A program made the position numbers and the translations under genes. DNA of 64,000 bases from Candidatus Thalassarchaeum sp. (GTDB lineage Archaea > Thermoplasmatota > Poseidoniia > Poseidoniales > Thalassarchaeaceae), in contig JADHRW010000005.1 of the NCBI GenBank assembly GCA_016777225.1, forward strand, positions 50,982 through 114,981, read 5' to 3'. Each line of letters opens with the position of its first letter. The first letter of the stretch is position 1. Below are positions 1-11,596 of the stretch, in pieces. The notes under the pieces are model-generated. The model was not told the origin of the DNA. It was given only the letters and a program-made list of their open reading frames with translations, and made no database searches.

Positions 1-3000
1 ATCGTCTGATGGACGGTCAGAAAGTTGAGGTGCCTCGATTCTTGCTGGAGGGAAGACGTCGCCACTATTATCAGAAGGAATTACTAGAACCATTTGATTT
101 TGCATATCTGTTAAGAATACGTTACCATTGATATCATGAGTTGTAATAGTCACATAAAGTGGAATTTCAGGAATTATTGAAGATGAAGATTGTTGAGATA
201 CTGAATCTCCATAGTGTGCTGTATATACGGTCAGTTGTAACTCGAATGCACCACCAATTTGTTGTTGATTGATTGAAATTAATCCACAAGATTGAGGGGA
301 ATCAGCACAATTAATCCAAGATTCAGTCAGATTTTCTTGGTAAAAGTCAGATACCCAAATTGTATAGAAAGAAAAATCTGTAGCTAAAGAACGATTCCAA
401 GATATATCAATAGCAGTTCCATCATCATCAGGGTGATCAAAGGCATTCAAACCGGACACTCTTTCAGGAGGTATTCCAACACCACCATTATTTGATTGAG
501 GAGTTACTTCGACAACTAATACGTCATTCAGATTCTGATTACCCCAGTCATCAGATGCTACAACTCCTATCCAATAAGATATATCATCAGTGAATAAAGT
601 ATCGCCTATTGAGGAAATAACTGTTGAGTTTGTAGTACAATCGGGGACATAAGAAGAGACTGGCCAACCGTCAACATTGTTTGGAGGTTGCCAACTAGAT
701 GCAGGTAATGCATATATTGTATAATATGCACAATCATCTTCATCATTAGAATACCAATTTACTTGTATTTGACCTCCATCATCGTCTAATACATCTGTTG
801 CAGTTGTTCCCTCTATTGGAGCAGGTGGTATTCCATCATCGAGTCCACCTGCAGTTACTATTGGCCCGGCGATTGTAGCGTTCAATAAATCAGATTGACC
901 GCTTTGATCAACACATACTGCAGCGAACCAATAAGTTGCACCAGGATTTAATTGAAGTACAGTATTATTTCCAGAAATTGATGAAATATCATAAGGATTG
1001 GTTAATGCTAATGCATTTGTAATCTCTTGTTCTACTGCCCATATTCTAGTCTTGTCTGCATCACTCTCAGTGCAAGCTGACCATTCAGCATAAATTGTCC
1101 CTGCAGTGCCACCTGAAACAGGTTTGGCATCTAGCCATTCAGGAGGAGATGGGACTTCATCAATAGGAGTGACATTGTACGGCCAAGTCATAGGTTCACC
1201 AAGTGAGCCATCTGGATATTCAGTAACTATTGCTGCACGATATTGATTACCATTGACCAATGGAGACATTCTTCCATTATGGTCGGCTTCAGTTATTGTC
1301 GCAGTTGTTTGTGACCAGAATGACACTCTCATATGTCCAGCAAAATCATCTAAATCTTGTTCGTTAGGTTGCCAGTCAGGCGTACTTGTAGAATCCCAAA
1401 TATACAATCTATAAGCATACCATGCTGCATCTTCTGAAGGTAACCAAGAGGCTTCAAGAACCCCTCCACCATCATTGGCTCTATTGGAAAAAGAGGTGAA
1501 AACAGTAGGAACTTCTACTCTTTCCCAATCATATGACATTCTTACACTAATAGTACCATTTTTGGGAGATTGCATTTGAATATGTAATTCTACTGAGTTT
1601 GAACCGGGACCAACGTTAGAAATTGCAGTTTGAAAACCTGCTTCTATAGCTGGATTTCTACCTGCTAAATCCCATGAACCCGAATAATTCAAAGAAGTCG
1701 AGCGAGCCCAAATTGGAGAGTTAGATATTGGGCTAGAGAGAGTTAACGCGCCATTATACATGGGCAAAATACCAGGTATTGATGAAGAATCATTAGGGAT
1801 TGATAATGGATCAGAATTATCTATCAGAATTGTAGACATCCCCGGATGAGTTGTATTGGTAATATCCCATATTTCGCCACCAAATATAGCAAATAATGGC
1901 TCTGCTCGTCTCTGATAATCACGAGGTCGTTCATTGAGACTTACTATTGGAGTGTAGAGGTGTAATCCATCTTCACCTATTACATACAGCGAATTAGCGT
2001 TAACATATCCACTCAATAGTCCTGATGAAAGTTCAGACTTAACTACTGAGTGATCTTTATCTGCTTCGAGTACATCTATACCGCCTGCACTGATGAAGAC
2101 TAAATTTTCTCCATCTGAAATCATATCAAGGGGTGGCCAAGAAAGTAAGTTTGTCCCACTAGTTCCAGTTTCCATTTGCATCATTGTACCATTCCAATGG
2201 ACAATTGGAGAAATATCAGTAGCAACATGAACTCCCCAAGTATCTGCTTCTAAATTTAGAACATTATTACTTGGAATCATATCGATCAAATAAGTCCCGT
2301 TCTGCATGTCTGTATCAATATCCCATGCTGCAACTCCTGGACGCGTAGCTCCTTGACCATTGTGAGAAATAAACACTGATGCATTATGATGTTGAACTAT
2401 TGTAGAATTACCAACTGCTACCTCCCTAGTTACCGAATCAGAAAAGAAAAGTCCAGACACTCGATTACCAATTAAACCATCAGAAAAATCCAATGTATTC
2501 AGTACAGTGAAAGTTTCATCATCCAGAACTGTCAATCCTGCTAAACCGCCGGCTAATATAGTGCCATTACCTTGTATCGGATTATCTAGAATCATTAAGT
2601 GTTCAATAATTGTAGATGGAAGTCCATTGTAAGATGTTATTGGGTTATCAAAACTCAAAGTAGAAAAATTATACAATCCAATTCCACCATGAGTGGCGAT
2701 TAGAAGATGAGAATCTAGTTGTAAGAAATCTCTAACAATATTACTTGGTAATCCGGCAATCAAACTACCTGGTCCCCAATTCTCAGTATTAGTATCAAAG
2801 GATTGGTATCCTGCAGCAGTTCCGGACTCCCCCATTAATCCTACATACATTGTACCATCATCATCAAAATACATCCCATCCATTTGTGAATGAAGAGCTG
2901 CTGATGCTGGTGTTTTTACACGTTGTACAGTATCAATCTTCCAAAGCCCGCTTCCTGCTGTAGTTACCCATAACTTATCTCCATCAAGAGAAATATCATT

Positions 3001-6000
3001 AATTATATCACCTTCAAAATCATATCCAAATTCCCATCTAACAGTTCCGTTAGTTAGTTCTCCTTGTAGTACAGAAGATGCATAATATGAGTTTCGGTCT
3101 TGACTAGAAGTCACCCAAACATTAGTTTCATTAAAAATGATATTTTGGATTTGCCCACTAGTAATTCCTACTAATTCGTCATATCCACTCTCGATTAATC
3201 CAGTAGAGTCCAATCTATCTACTCTATTTACTCCAGATGTTTGTCCAGAACGACCTATGGCATATACAGGAGTAGTACTCGAAGGAGTTCGGACAATGGA
3301 ACATGCATCCATTCCGGGACTTAAAATTTGACCATTAATAGTAGAAGTTCCGGAAGTTACTATCCTAGAAATTCCACCAGTATCATCATATTGATGTGCA
3401 GTAAGAAGTACATTCCCATCATGTAACATACCCCCAGGGAATATTCGATCTTCAGAAATACCATCAGCAGCATTAGTAAGTGTATCTAAGAATAGACCTG
3501 CGTTGTAGTCATATCTAGCAATACCTACTCCTTCTTCGTCGAATCCTGCATACATTATTCGATTAGCATCATCACAAGCTAGAGCTCTTACGTCATTATC
3601 TGCTAGGCCATTAGAAGTTAATACAGAAGTCATCCAATCATCAGCTGCTAAGTCATAGCGAGCTATACCACCTTGATTACCCCAAAAATTAACTGCACCA
3701 ACAGCTATGTGTACTATATCATCACAAACCTCTATGTCGGCGATATAGCCACTGGGGATACCGACGCTTCCTGCATCCCAAGTGGTCCAATTACCAGTTG
3801 TACCATTTTTACGTATAATTTCTGAATTTGTATTGAAGCCACCTCCGCCGCTGTAACTTCCCGCCCAAAGATCGTCGCCAACAGTAATCATTGTGTATAA
3901 TTCATCATTTGCATCGGAAGGAAGACCATCATTAACAAGCCATGAATCAAGCCATGTCTCATTATTAGGACTCCATCGAAGAATCCCCTCCATGCTTGCA
4001 AAGAGATATTCTCCTTGATATTCGACCATTCCTCTAATGGGTCCACCAATATCTGTCCATTCATCGATTAAAGTCATTGTTTGTGCGGAAAAACGGCGCA
4101 ATACATTGTCACCATATGCAATCCATAACTCACAAGATGATGCATTAATTGGGAAACAATCACCTAGGTACTGAGCATTTACTCTCTCGACACTGCCGAG
4201 TGTAGTTAGAGGATCTTCCCATGTTTCATTAGTCGTATTCCAACGAGCAATTGTACCATCACCATTATTCCAATATTGACTAGGTCTTATTCCTACCCAA
4301 AGCTCTTCTGAGACTTGCCCGATACTGTGTATTTTACCATCCCAACCCAATTCTTGGCCTGCATCAATTGTAGATTCACTGGAATTAGAAGATAAATTGA
4401 TCCTATAGATTTGGTCATTAGATTGGAACCAAGAATTTGATCTTTGAGTTGAATAATGCAGTATATCGCCAATAATAACAACATCCGCTGGAGCTGAATT
4501 TGATAGAGTTGGTCCTCCAGAATTAAAACCACGATTCCAATCGATTAACACTGTATTATTTACTACATCAATAAGCGTTAACCCAAAGTCACCACCTGCC
4601 CAAATTGTATCTTCAATATGCCCAGGAATAAGAACAGTTACATCATCGTCATCAATAAATCCTTGATCACCATCCCATGTTTGAAGCCATTCTTGACTAG
4701 TAAGATTGTATCTTCCAATACCTGTATTCTCAAAACCAATATACAATATATCCTGAACTTTGACTATCCTAGCTCTTTGTGTATCATCTCCTGCAGTCCA
4801 TCTTTCAAGTACACTCATTCCTTGACCTCGTTCTATCAACGATGCCCCCTCATCATGACCTGCCAGAATCTTTGTCGTAGAAGACCCGCTAGCAAGAGGA
4901 CTGCTGGCAGGAACTAGTTCTACAGAAAATGTCTCACTAAATCGTGCTGAGTTATTCATTGGGGATATACATTCATCCCACTCGTAAATATTTCCTTGAA
5001 TTAATGTCCAACCAGTCCAAGTACAAACTCCACGGTTTGTCGCTGCAACTACACCGTCCGCATCACTCTTGATATCGTTGATTTTCCATGGGTCATTATT
5101 ACCACCCGGAACGTCTGTTTCAAAATATTCCCAACTAGAACCATCCCATCTAGCCATAGCTTGATTTGAAGTACCTCCAGAATTAGGAACTTCCATACCG
5201 ACTATTAGACCTCCATAGTAATCTAGATGAAGTGCGAGTACATCATTATCGGGTAAACCACTATTTCCCTCAGCATTCCATATATCGATGATATCGCCAG
5301 TATACCGGTCAAGTAATAATATTCCAAATCCAGTCAATCCTAAGTAAATAGTGCCACCATCAATCGCTATTGGAGCAGCTTCTAAGTTATCTGCACCTAG
5401 AGATTTCCATGATGATAATATGGATAATTCTTGTAAATCAATTCTCATAACTCCATCATCAGGAGTTGCAACATATGCGATACCATATCGTGTGACAACA
5501 TCATTAATGAAATCTGAATCTAAACCATCTTGCTCAGTGATAATATCTGAAAGTGTCATTGAAGATGTATTCACAAAGGATAGCCCATCTTCTGAATGAG
5601 CTACTACTAAAATTTCAGTAAATTCATCATGTGATAAAGATTGAACATTTGTTGAAGCTAGGCCTTGAACAGTTCCTATGTAAGATGCATCTGTATTATC
5701 TAATCTCAAAATACCTGCATTGAGTGTACCGGCCCAAACATAGTTATCTGAATCTTGAATAAGTGAAGTGATTTGAATAGGGTTATTCACATAATCAGTA
5801 ATATCAATTGGGGTAAGCCATGTTTGAGTCTCTTCATCGAATCTATCTATTACGGTTCCACCTGATACCCAAATTTCTCCTCTTTCTTCATCATCGACAA
5901 AAATTACTTCAGTCATACTATTTATTGACGGGCTACTAACTAATGTTTCAGTTCCATCAATAGTTTCACCCATTAAACGACCTAACACTCCTGAGCCATC

Positions 6001-7446
6001 ACCCAACAATACCAAACCAGAGTCCGGACTTCTAGATTTATCAAGATTCGGCCATGAAATTATTTCATTACCATTTTCTTGGAGATCGAATACTGATAAC
6101 TGTTTTTGTGAACTAAAGAATAAAGCATTTGTATCATAGGAATGTACTGTATTACCGGCTAAAATATACATCCAACCCTCTGTGAGGCCAATTCCTGATA
6201 TTTGATTGGAAGAAAGCCAATTACTTGTCGACCAAGTGGCCATCCATGAACTTGATGCAAGATTCCGACGATTAATTCCTGCATTTTCGGTTGCAATAAG
6301 AAGTTGATTATCGAATATCTGTAGATCATTTATGAAATTAGAAGATAAGAAATTATCAGTATTCCAAATTGTATTACTATCAACTGAAACTAGTCCTTGC
6401 ATAGTGGTTGAGTAGCCTAAGAAATGTAATCCTTGGTACGTAGATACATACAAATTATCCCCATATGCTAATACATCAGTAGCGGTTTTTATAGCTCCAC
6501 CTGGGCAATAATAGTAAGATGACCAGCTACCATCATCTGTATAGAAAATATTACAACCAGCAACGGCCCAAATCGTCCCATAATCATCAACTGTTACTGC
6601 TGTTATTGCGGAAATTGTATTGTTAAAGACTAAATTAATAGATTCCATTGACGAAGAATCAGAAAGGCTACGTTGTAATATAGCGCCATCAGAAGTCCCT
6701 ATTATCAATCGATTACTCGATTCATCGATTGCAAGACTACGACCTTGGATGCCTTCTTCAACATCGATTATTCGAGTAGATGTTTGATCATCTAGATGTA
6801 ATAAGTCATCTCCTAATAAAATGTATAATCTTCCGTCGATAGGATTGACGGCACTATCATAAATTTCTACATCTAATGAGGAAAAAGATACTTTTGGTTC
6901 AGCTGGACGAAGGGCTTCAATAACTATATCGGTAATCGAAATACCAGTTGGTAACTGCCAAGTAGTATCGCTAACGGAATTTGGTTGGAGATATGCATCG
7001 AGGACTCCGTTAGAATTTACTTCAGGTTGATTTTCAGCAAAAGAATCTTGCATTCCAAAGCCCCCTAAATCAGTCCAGTCAAGTATTGGAGTTTGGGTAT
7101 CCATCAAAGTGATTTGTGGTTCATATGCCCACTCGCCATTAGAACCATTTACTTTGACTTCGAAAGTCATGTTATCTATTACTGCACCTGGGGCGAAATT
7201 ATAGAATAAGTCGCCATATGCATAAGTTCCATTAGAAGGATTAGCACCAGTTGCAGATAATTCAATCCATCCAGTATCATTACTCCCACTTGCTCCCCAA
7301 GCACCAGGAACTGAATACTTCGGGTCATTATTATCATCAAGATTTGTCGAAGTAAATGCAGACCATGGCAGTAACACCATTAGTGCCACTAGTAAGATTG
7401 CCATCCGCTTTTGCGAGGCAAAAAACGAACGATTTACAGGGGGCAC
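1..7446 (-). CDS. Giant secreted beta-propeller / fibronectin-III-like surface protein, C-terminus beyond window
   Basis: This frame is open from 7446 to the left edge (2,482 codons); the ORF track omits it because no stop lies in the window. An in-frame TAG sits two codons before the GTG at 7446; an ATG at 7404 is the alternative start. The N-terminus is a signal peptide: basic QKR followed by hydrophobic MAILLVALMVLLPWSAF. Most of the chain is a run of short blade-like repeats resembling two-component-regulator propeller and PQQ/YVTN-type repeats (patterns such as LWVTTAGSGLWKID and ILRLDN). The last ~500 residues hold about five ~115-residue units starting with PP motifs (VPSPPEWL, IPPAPIEG, IPPERVSG, FPPARIEA), typical of FN3 domains. 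Likely exported and involved in adhesion or polymer binding; that role is inference. The end, and any TM anchor, lies outside the window. Confidence 0.85.
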   Translation of the reverse strand, partial: MPPVNRSFFASQKRMAILLVALMVLLPWSAFTSTNLDDNNDPKYSVPGAWGASGSNDTGWIELSATGANPSNGTYAYGDLFYNFAPGAVIDNMTFEVKVNGSNGEWAYEPQITLMDTQTPILDWTDLGGFGMQDSFAENQPEVNSNGVLDAYLQPNSVSDTTWQLPTGISITDIVIEALRPAEPKVSFSSLDVEIYDSAVNPIDGRLYILLGDDLLHLDDQTSTRIIDVEEGIQGRSLAIDESSNRLIIGTSDGAILQRSLSDSSSMESINLVFNNTISAITAVTVDDYGTIWAVAGCNIFYTDDGSWSSYYYCPGGAIKTATDVLAYGDNLYVSTYQGLHFLGYSTTMQGLVSVDSNTIWNTDNFLSSNFINDLQIFDNQLLIATENAGINRRNLASSSWMATWSTSNWLSSNQISGIGLTEGWMYILAGNTVHSYDTNALFFSSQKQLSVFDLQENGNEIISWPNLDKSRSPDSGLVLLGDGSGVLGRLMGETIDGTETLVSSPSINSMTEVIFVDDEERGEIWVSGGTVIDRFDEETQTWLTPIDITDYVNNPIQITSLIQDSDNYVWAGTLNAGILRLDNTDASYIGTVQGLASTNVQSLSHDEFTEILVVAHSEDGLSFVNTSSMTLSDIITEQDGLDSDFINDVVTRYGIAYVATPDDGVMRIDLQELSILSSWKSLGADNLEAAPIAIDGGTIYLGLTGFGILLLDRYTGDIIDIWNAEGNSGLPDNDVLALHLDYYGGLIVGMEVPNSGGTSNQAMARWDGSSWEYFETDVPGGNNDPWKINDIKSDADGVVAATNRGVCTWTGWTLIQGNIYEWDECISPMNNSARFSETFSVELVPASSPLASGSSTTKILAGHDEGASLIERGQGMSVLERWTAGDDTQRARIVKVQDILYIGFENTGIGRYNLTSQEWLQTWDGDQGFIDDDDVTVLIPGHIEDTIWAGGDFGLTLIDVVNNTVLIDWNRGFNSGGPTLSNSAPADVVIIGDILHYSTQRSNSWFQSNDQIYRINLSSNSSESTIDAGQELGWDGKIHSIGQVSEELWVGIRPSQYWNNGDGTIARWNTTNETWEDPLTTLGSVERVNAQYLGDCFPINASSCELWIAYGDNVLRRFSAQTMTLIDEWTDIGGPIRGMVEYQGEYLFASMEGILRWSPNNETWLDSWLVNDGLPSDANDELYTMITVGDDLWAGSYSGGGGFNTNSEIIRKNGTTGNWTTWDAGSVGIPSGYIADIEVCDDIVHIAVGAVNFWGNQGGIARYDLAADDWMTSVLTSNGLADNDVRALACDDANRIMYAGFDEEGVGIARYDYNAGLFLDTLTNAADGISEDRIFPGGMLHDGNVLLTAHQYDDTGGISRIVTSGTSTINGQILSPGMDACSIVRTPSSTTPVYAIGRSGQTSGVNRVDRLDSTGLIESGYDELVGITSGQIQNIIFNETNVWVTSSQDRNSYYASSVLQGELTNGTVRWEFGYDFEGDIINDISLDGDKLWVTTAGSGLWKIDTVQRVKTPASAALHSQMDGMYFDDDGTMYVGLMGESGTAAGYQSFDTNTENWGPGSLIAGLPSNIVRDFLQLDSHLLIATHGGIGLYNFSTLSFDNPITSYNGLPSTIIEHLMILDNPIQGNGTILAGGLAGLTVLDDETFTVLNTLDFSDGLIGNRVSGLFFSDSVTREVAVGNSTIVQHHNASVFISHNGQGATRPGVAAWDIDTDMQNGTYLIDMIPSNNVLNLEADTWGVHVATDISPIVHWNGTMMQMETGTSGTNLLSWPPLDMISDGENLVFISAGGIDVLEADKDHSVVKSELSSGLLSGYVNANSLYVIGEDGLHLYTPIVSLNERPRDYQRRAEPLFAIFGGEIWDITNTTHPGMSTILIDNSDPLSIPNDSSSIPGILPMYNGALTLSSPISNSPIWARSTSLNYSGSWDLAGRNPAIEAGFQTAISNVGPGSNSVELHIQMQSPKNGTISVRMSYDWERVEVPTVFTSFSNRANDGGGVLEASWLPSEDAAWYAYRLYIWDSTSTPDWQPNEQDLDDFAGHMRVSFWSQTTATITEADHNGRMSPLVNGNQYRAAIVTEYPDGSLGEPMTWPYNVTPIDEVPSPPEWLDAKPVSGGTAGTIYAEWSACTESDADKTRIWAVEQEITNALALTNPYDISSISGNNTVLQLNPGATYWFAAVCVDQSGQSDLLNATIAGPIVTAGGLDDGIPPAPIEGTTATDVLDDDGGQIQVNWYSNDEDDCAYYTIYALPASSWQPPNNVDGWPVSSYVPDCTTNSTVISSIGDTLFTDDISYWIGVVASDDWGNQNLNDVLVVEVTPQSNNGGVGIPPERVSGLNAFDHPDDDGTAIDISWNRSLATDFSFYTIWVSDFYQENLTESWINCADSPQSCGLISINQQQIGGAFELQLTVYTAHYGDSVSQQSSSSIIPEIPLYVTITTHDINGNVFLTDMQNQMVLVIPSDNSGDVFPPARIEAPQLSDRPSDD

Positions 7447-7582
7447 GAACTAACCGCGTCGTTTTATACATTATCAAAGGGTGTGTTAAATGTGCCTTTT
7501 GTGCTCCTACCACCGTAGGTGATTTTCAATTAATATCTTTTTAAAAAAGAATGAACAGAGGGCTGATAATATGAATCTGCTA

Positions 7583-7619
7583 TATCGGATAGCATCATAG
7601 GTAAGTGGTATCCCCGATA
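7583..7619. promoter_or_regulatory. Imperfect inverted repeat upstream of malic enzyme, possible operator
   Basis: TATCGGATA at 7583-7591 faces TATCCCCGATA at 7609-7619; the outer TATCGG/CCGATA arms are exact inverted repeats. The right arm runs into an AT-rich ATAAATATA that could be the TATA box of the gene starting at 7639. A site overlapping the promoter would suit a repressor. No regulator is identified, so this is a suggestion only. Confidence 0.35.
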
Positions 7620-7638
7620 AATATAGGGGGATGTAATC

Positions 7639-9921
7639 TTGACAGATAAGCAACTTCGAAAAGACGCATTGGATTACCACTCATCCAAACCGGCTGGAAA
7701 AATAACAGTAGTACCAACTAAACCTCATGGTACACAGAGAGATTTGTCTCTGGCTTATTCGCCTGGAGTAGCCTATCCGTGTAAAGAGATTCAGAAAGAC
7801 CCGGGTGCAGCATTTAAATACACATCTAAAGGAAATTTAGTTGCGGTAATTAGTAATGGAACCGCTGTACTAGGGCTTGGAAATATTGGAGCATTGGCAG
7901 GTAAGCCTGTTATGGAAGGTAAAGGATTATTGTTCAAAGCTTTCGCAGATATCGATGTTTTTGATATTGAAATCGATCGTACTGATGTAGATGAATTTGT
8001 CGAAGCGGTCAAAGCAATTTCACCAACATTTGGAGGTATAAATTTAGAAGATATTAAGGCTCCCGAATGCTTTGAAATTGAGAGAAGATTAATCGATGAA
8101 TTAGATATTCCTGTAATGCATGACGATCAACATGGGACCGCAATTATTTCAGGGGCTGCTTTGTTGAATGGCTTAGAAGTTGTAGATAAGGAAATCGCAG
8201 AAGTGAAAGTAGTAGTTTCTGGAGCCGGTGCATCAGCAATTTCCTGTGCTCGTCATTACATTCGCTTAGGTGTGAAAAACGAAAACTTACTTATGATAGA
8301 TTCTAAAGGTATCTTAACCAAAAAACGCTCAGTAGATGGAGAATTAAATAAATATAAAGACGAATTTGCAAGAGATGTTAAAGAAGGTGGTCTAAAAGAA
8401 GCAATGATAGATTCAGATGTTTTCCTTGGACTTTCAAAAGGAGGTGTTGTTAGTAAAGAAATGGTTGCTTCAATGGCATCAAGACCATTGGTTTTCGCTC
8501 TAGCAAACCCCGACCCTGAAATTTTACCAGATGATGTTTATGAAGTTAGAGAAGATGCAATTATAGCTACTGGACGTTCAGATTACCCTAATCAAATAAA
8601 CAATGTATTAGGCTTCCCATATATATTCCGTGGAGCATTGGATGTTAGAGCAACTGAGATAACTGAAAATATGAAAATGGCAGCAACACATGCAATTGCA
8701 GCATTAGCAAAAGAGCCTGTTCCAGATGATGTCGCTGCAGCATATGATGGTGAACAAATTCAATTTGGTTCTGAATATATAATACCAAAACCATTCGATG
8801 CTAGAGTCTTGATATGGGAAGCAAGTGCAGTTGCTAAAGCAGCTGTTGATGAAGGAATTTCGAAATATAGTAAGAAAGATTTTGATATTGAAAGATATCG
8901 TGAGGAATTAGAAGCGAGATTAGGATTAACTCGTTCTATAATGCGTCGAGTAATCAATAGAGCACGCAGAGATAGAAAGAGAATTGTTTTCGCAGAAGGA
9001 GAACATCCAACTATAATCAAAGCTGCTGCACAGTGTATTTCTGAAAATATTTGTGAACCTATTTTACTCGGACACACAAGAAGAATTAATGCGGTAAAAG
9101 AAGAGTTAGGCCTTGAATTCGAATGTGAAACTATTGACGTCAGGTATGATCCTAGAAGAAGAGGAAGTTATGCGAAAGAATTTCATCAACTAAGGGGTAG
9201 GAAGGGGCTGACTATGGAAGATTCAGTCAGATTATTGAAAACTACGACTTATTTTGGGCCTATGATGGTGCATATGGGAGATGCTGATGGATATCTTGGA
9301 GGTATTTCTCATAATTATCCAGATATTGTCAAGCCATGTCTGCAAACAATTGGGCCTGCTCCAGACACGCATAGAATTGTAGGCATGTATATGATGACAG
9401 TTAATGGGCAACTAATGTTCATTGGTGATGCCACAATTAATATTTATCCTGATTCTAGAACATTGGCTGAAATTGCTGTTCAAACAGCAAAAGTTGCTCG
9501 AAGATTTGGCGTTAAACCCAAAGTTGCTATGCTTTCATTCTCAAACTTCGGAACAAGTGGGGAGATGAGGACAGATCGAATCGAAGAGGCAATAGAAATT
9601 GCTAGAAGCTTAGAACCTGGCCTAGTAATTGACGGACCTATGCAGGCAGATACAGCGCTAATCGAAAAGATTCAAGAAAACTACCCATTCATGGAATTTG
9701 ACGGGCCTGCAAATGTCTTAATTTGTCCGAATCTAGCATCCGCAAATATTGCATATAAATTACTTCAAAGAGTAGCGGGGGCAGAAATGACTGGCCCTAT
9801 TTTAGAAGGTCTAGCGAAACCTGCACACGTCCTGCAAAGAGACGACAGTGTTCGAGAAGTCGTTCATATGGCCGCAATATGCGCAGTTGATGCCCAAAGA
9901 CATGCAACACAAAAACTCTAA
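7639..9921 (+). CDS. maeB: NADP-type malic enzyme fused to phosphotransacetylase-like domain (MaeB)
   Basis: Oxidative decarboxylation of malate to pyruvate, cytosolic. Residues ~1-430 are the malic enzyme part: N-terminal [13 protein letters not shown], a central MHDDQHGTA motif and the Rossmann [12 protein letters not shown]. Residues ~435-760 match the C-terminal phosphate acetyltransferase-like domain of MaeB proteins ([18 protein letters not shown]), regulatory rather than catalytic in known members. Length (760) is normal for the fusion. The start is TTG at 7639; the ATG at 7631 is followed at once by a stop, and GGGGG at 7626-7630 could act as ribosome binding site. It converges on pckA with an 8-bp gap. 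A bacterial-type family, probably acquired. Confidence 0.95.
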   Translation: MTDKQLRKDALDYHSSKPAGKITVVPTKPHGTQRDLSLAYSPGVAYPCKEIQKDPGAAFKYTSKGNLVAVISNGTAVLGLGNIGALAGKPVMEGKGLLFKAFADIDVFDIEIDRTDVDEFVEAVKAISPTFGGINLEDIKAPECFEIERRLIDELDIPVMHDDQHGTAIISGAALLNGLEVVDKEIAEVKVVVSGAGASAISCARHYIRLGVKNENLLMIDSKGILTKKRSVDGELNKYKDEFARDVKEGGLKEAMIDSDVFLGLSKGGVVSKEMVASMASRPLVFALANPDPEILPDDVYEVREDAIIATGRSDYPNQINNVLGFPYIFRGALDVRATEITENMKMAATHAIAALAKEPVPDDVAAAYDGEQIQFGSEYIIPKPFDARVLIWEASAVAKAAVDEGISKYSKKDFDIERYREELEARLGLTRSIMRRVINRARRDRKRIVFAEGEHPTIIKAAAQCISENICEPILLGHTRRINAVKEELGLEFECETIDVRYDPRRRGSYAKEFHQLRGRKGLTMEDSVRLLKTTTYFGPMMVHMGDADGYLGGISHNYPDIVKPCLQTIGPAPDTHRIVGMYMMTVNGQLMFIGDATINIYPDSRTLAEIAVQTAKVARRFGVKPKVAMLSFSNFGTSGEMRTDRIEEAIEIARSLEPGLVIDGPMQADTALIEKIQENYPFMEFDGPANVLICPNLASANIAYKLLQRVAGAEMTGPILEGLAKPAHVLQRDDSVREVVHMAAICAVDAQRHATQKL

Positions 9922-9929
9922 GAAATTCT

Positions 9930-11552
9930 CTACTCTAATACTTTAGGAGATGCAGAAAGTACTTCTTCACTACAACCTTCAGAGTACTGTTCGAAATTTT
10001 CAATAAACATTTGTGCCAATAAATTTGCTACATTGTCAAATCGAGTTTTATCTGCCCAGGTTTCTCTAGGTTGAAGTATCTCATCAGGAACTCCTTCGCA
10101 AGATGTAGGTATATGGAAACCGAATCTTTCATCTTCTACAAATATCACATCATCTAATGAACCATCTAATGCGGCATTAAGAAGAGCCCGAGTCCATTTT
10201 ATACGTATTCGACTAGACTCACCGTATCCTCCTGCAACCCATCCAGTATTAATTAACCAACAATTTGCATTATGGTCTCGGATTTTATTGGAAAGTAGAT
10301 CTGCATAAATACTTGGATGCCTAGGCATAAATGGTGCACCAAAACATGTTGAAAATGTTGCTTGAGGCTCAGTTATTCCTATCTCCGTACCTGCGACTTT
10401 TGCTGTATATCCCGAAATAAAATGGTAAGCCGCTTGCTCAGGAGTCAATCGTGAAAGAGGAGGAAGGACGCCAAAAGCGTCACAAGTTAGGAAAACAACA
10501 TCTTTTGGATGTCCTCCAATAGAATCTAATGTGCGATTTTCGATAGACTCTATGGGGTAAGAACCACGAGTATTTTGCGTCAAAGTACCATCCTCAAAAT
10601 TAGGTACACCATTTGCATCTAAAATGACATTTTCTAAAACTGAACCAGGCATCCTAGTTGTGGCAAATATAGCAGGTTCATCTTCCTTAGAAAGACCGAT
10701 TAATTTAGCATAACATCCTCCTTCGAAATTGAATACACCATCATCAGACCATCCATGTTCATCATCACCGATTAATGCACGACCTGGATCTGCTGAAAGT
10801 GTGGTTTTTCCTGTCCCTGAAAGTCCGAAGAATAATGCTGAATTAGTATAATCAGTATTGGCAGAACAATGCATAGGAAGCAATCCTTTAGCGGGTAATA
10901 TATGATTCATTATGGTGAATATTGCTTTTTTGATTTCGCCCGCATATTGAGTGCCTCCAATAATCACAAGCCCTCTATCTAAAGCAAGAATTACAAACAC
11001 TCCTGAATTTATCCCATCTTCTTTGGGGTTGGCAAGAAGTTCGGGAGCATGAAGAATAGTATATTCAGGTACATGATTAACTAGTTCACTAGGTTCACTT
11101 CTTACAAACATATTATGGAAGAAAGATGCGTGCCAAGCTTTTTCTGTAATCAAACGAACTGGCATAGAGTATTTTTTATCCGCTCCACAATGAGCATCTT
11201 TGACAAACAATACATCTCTATTATCAAGATAATTTTGTACCTTAGTGAGTAAATTATCAAAGATTGCAGGAGATGTAGATTTGTTTACTTCACCCCACCA
11301 TACTTCATCTGCTAAACCTGATTCTTCAACAATGAATCTATCATTAGGTGAACGACCTGTTCTCTCACCTGTGGTTGCTAACAATACTCCGTGAGATGTG
11401 AGAGATGCTTCGCCTCTTTCAACAGCCATCTCATGTAGGTCTTTCCAACCAAGATTCCAGTGTACTGCTCCACTGGGGTTTAGTCCATGTGTCGCTAAAG
11501 GTGTGGCAAATTCGGAAGAGGAAGGGCCCTTCGACGTCGTCTCCATACACAT
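9930..11552 (-). CDS. pckA: Phosphoenolpyruvate carboxykinase (ATP)
   Basis: Interconverts oxaloacetate + ATP with PEP + CO2 + ADP. The ATP-type is shown by the kinase-1a P-loop GLSGTGKTTLSADP, the upstream GGTQYAGEIKKAIF block, and the metal and nucleotide motif GDDEHGWSD. The ORF track starts at 11597, but a strong TATA-like stretch (11597-11613) covers that codon, so transcription should begin near 11575; the ATG at 11552, or the one two codons on at 11546, is the better start. That gives ~540 residues, the family's usual size. It is convergent with malic enzyme, placing two enzymes of the PEP-pyruvate-malate node side by side. Confidence 0.95.
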   Translation of the reverse strand: MCMETTSKGPSSSEFATPLATHGLNPSGAVHWNLGWKDLHEMAVERGEASLTSHGVLLATTGERTGRSPNDRFIVEESGLADEVWWGEVNKSTSPAIFDNLLTKVQNYLDNRDVLFVKDAHCGADKKYSMPVRLITEKAWHASFFHNMFVRSEPSELVNHVPEYTILHAPELLANPKEDGINSGVFVILALDRGLVIIGGTQYAGEIKKAIFTIMNHILPAKGLLPMHCSANTDYTNSALFFGLSGTGKTTLSADPGRALIGDDEHGWSDDGVFNFEGGCYAKLIGLSKEDEPAIFATTRMPGSVLENVILDANGVPNFEDGTLTQNTRGSYPIESIENRTLDSIGGHPKDVVFLTCDAFGVLPPLSRLTPEQAAYHFISGYTAKVAGTEIGITEPQATFSTCFGAPFMPRHPSIYADLLSNKIRDHNANCWLINTGWVAGGYGESSRIRIKWTRALLNAALDGSLDDVIFVEDERFGFHIPTSCEGVPDEILQPRETWADKTRFDNVANLLAQMFIENFEQYSEGCSEEVLSASPKVLE

Positions 11553-11596
11553 TGACAATGTCAATTCCTTTTCAATGATTACGGAGAGATATGGCA

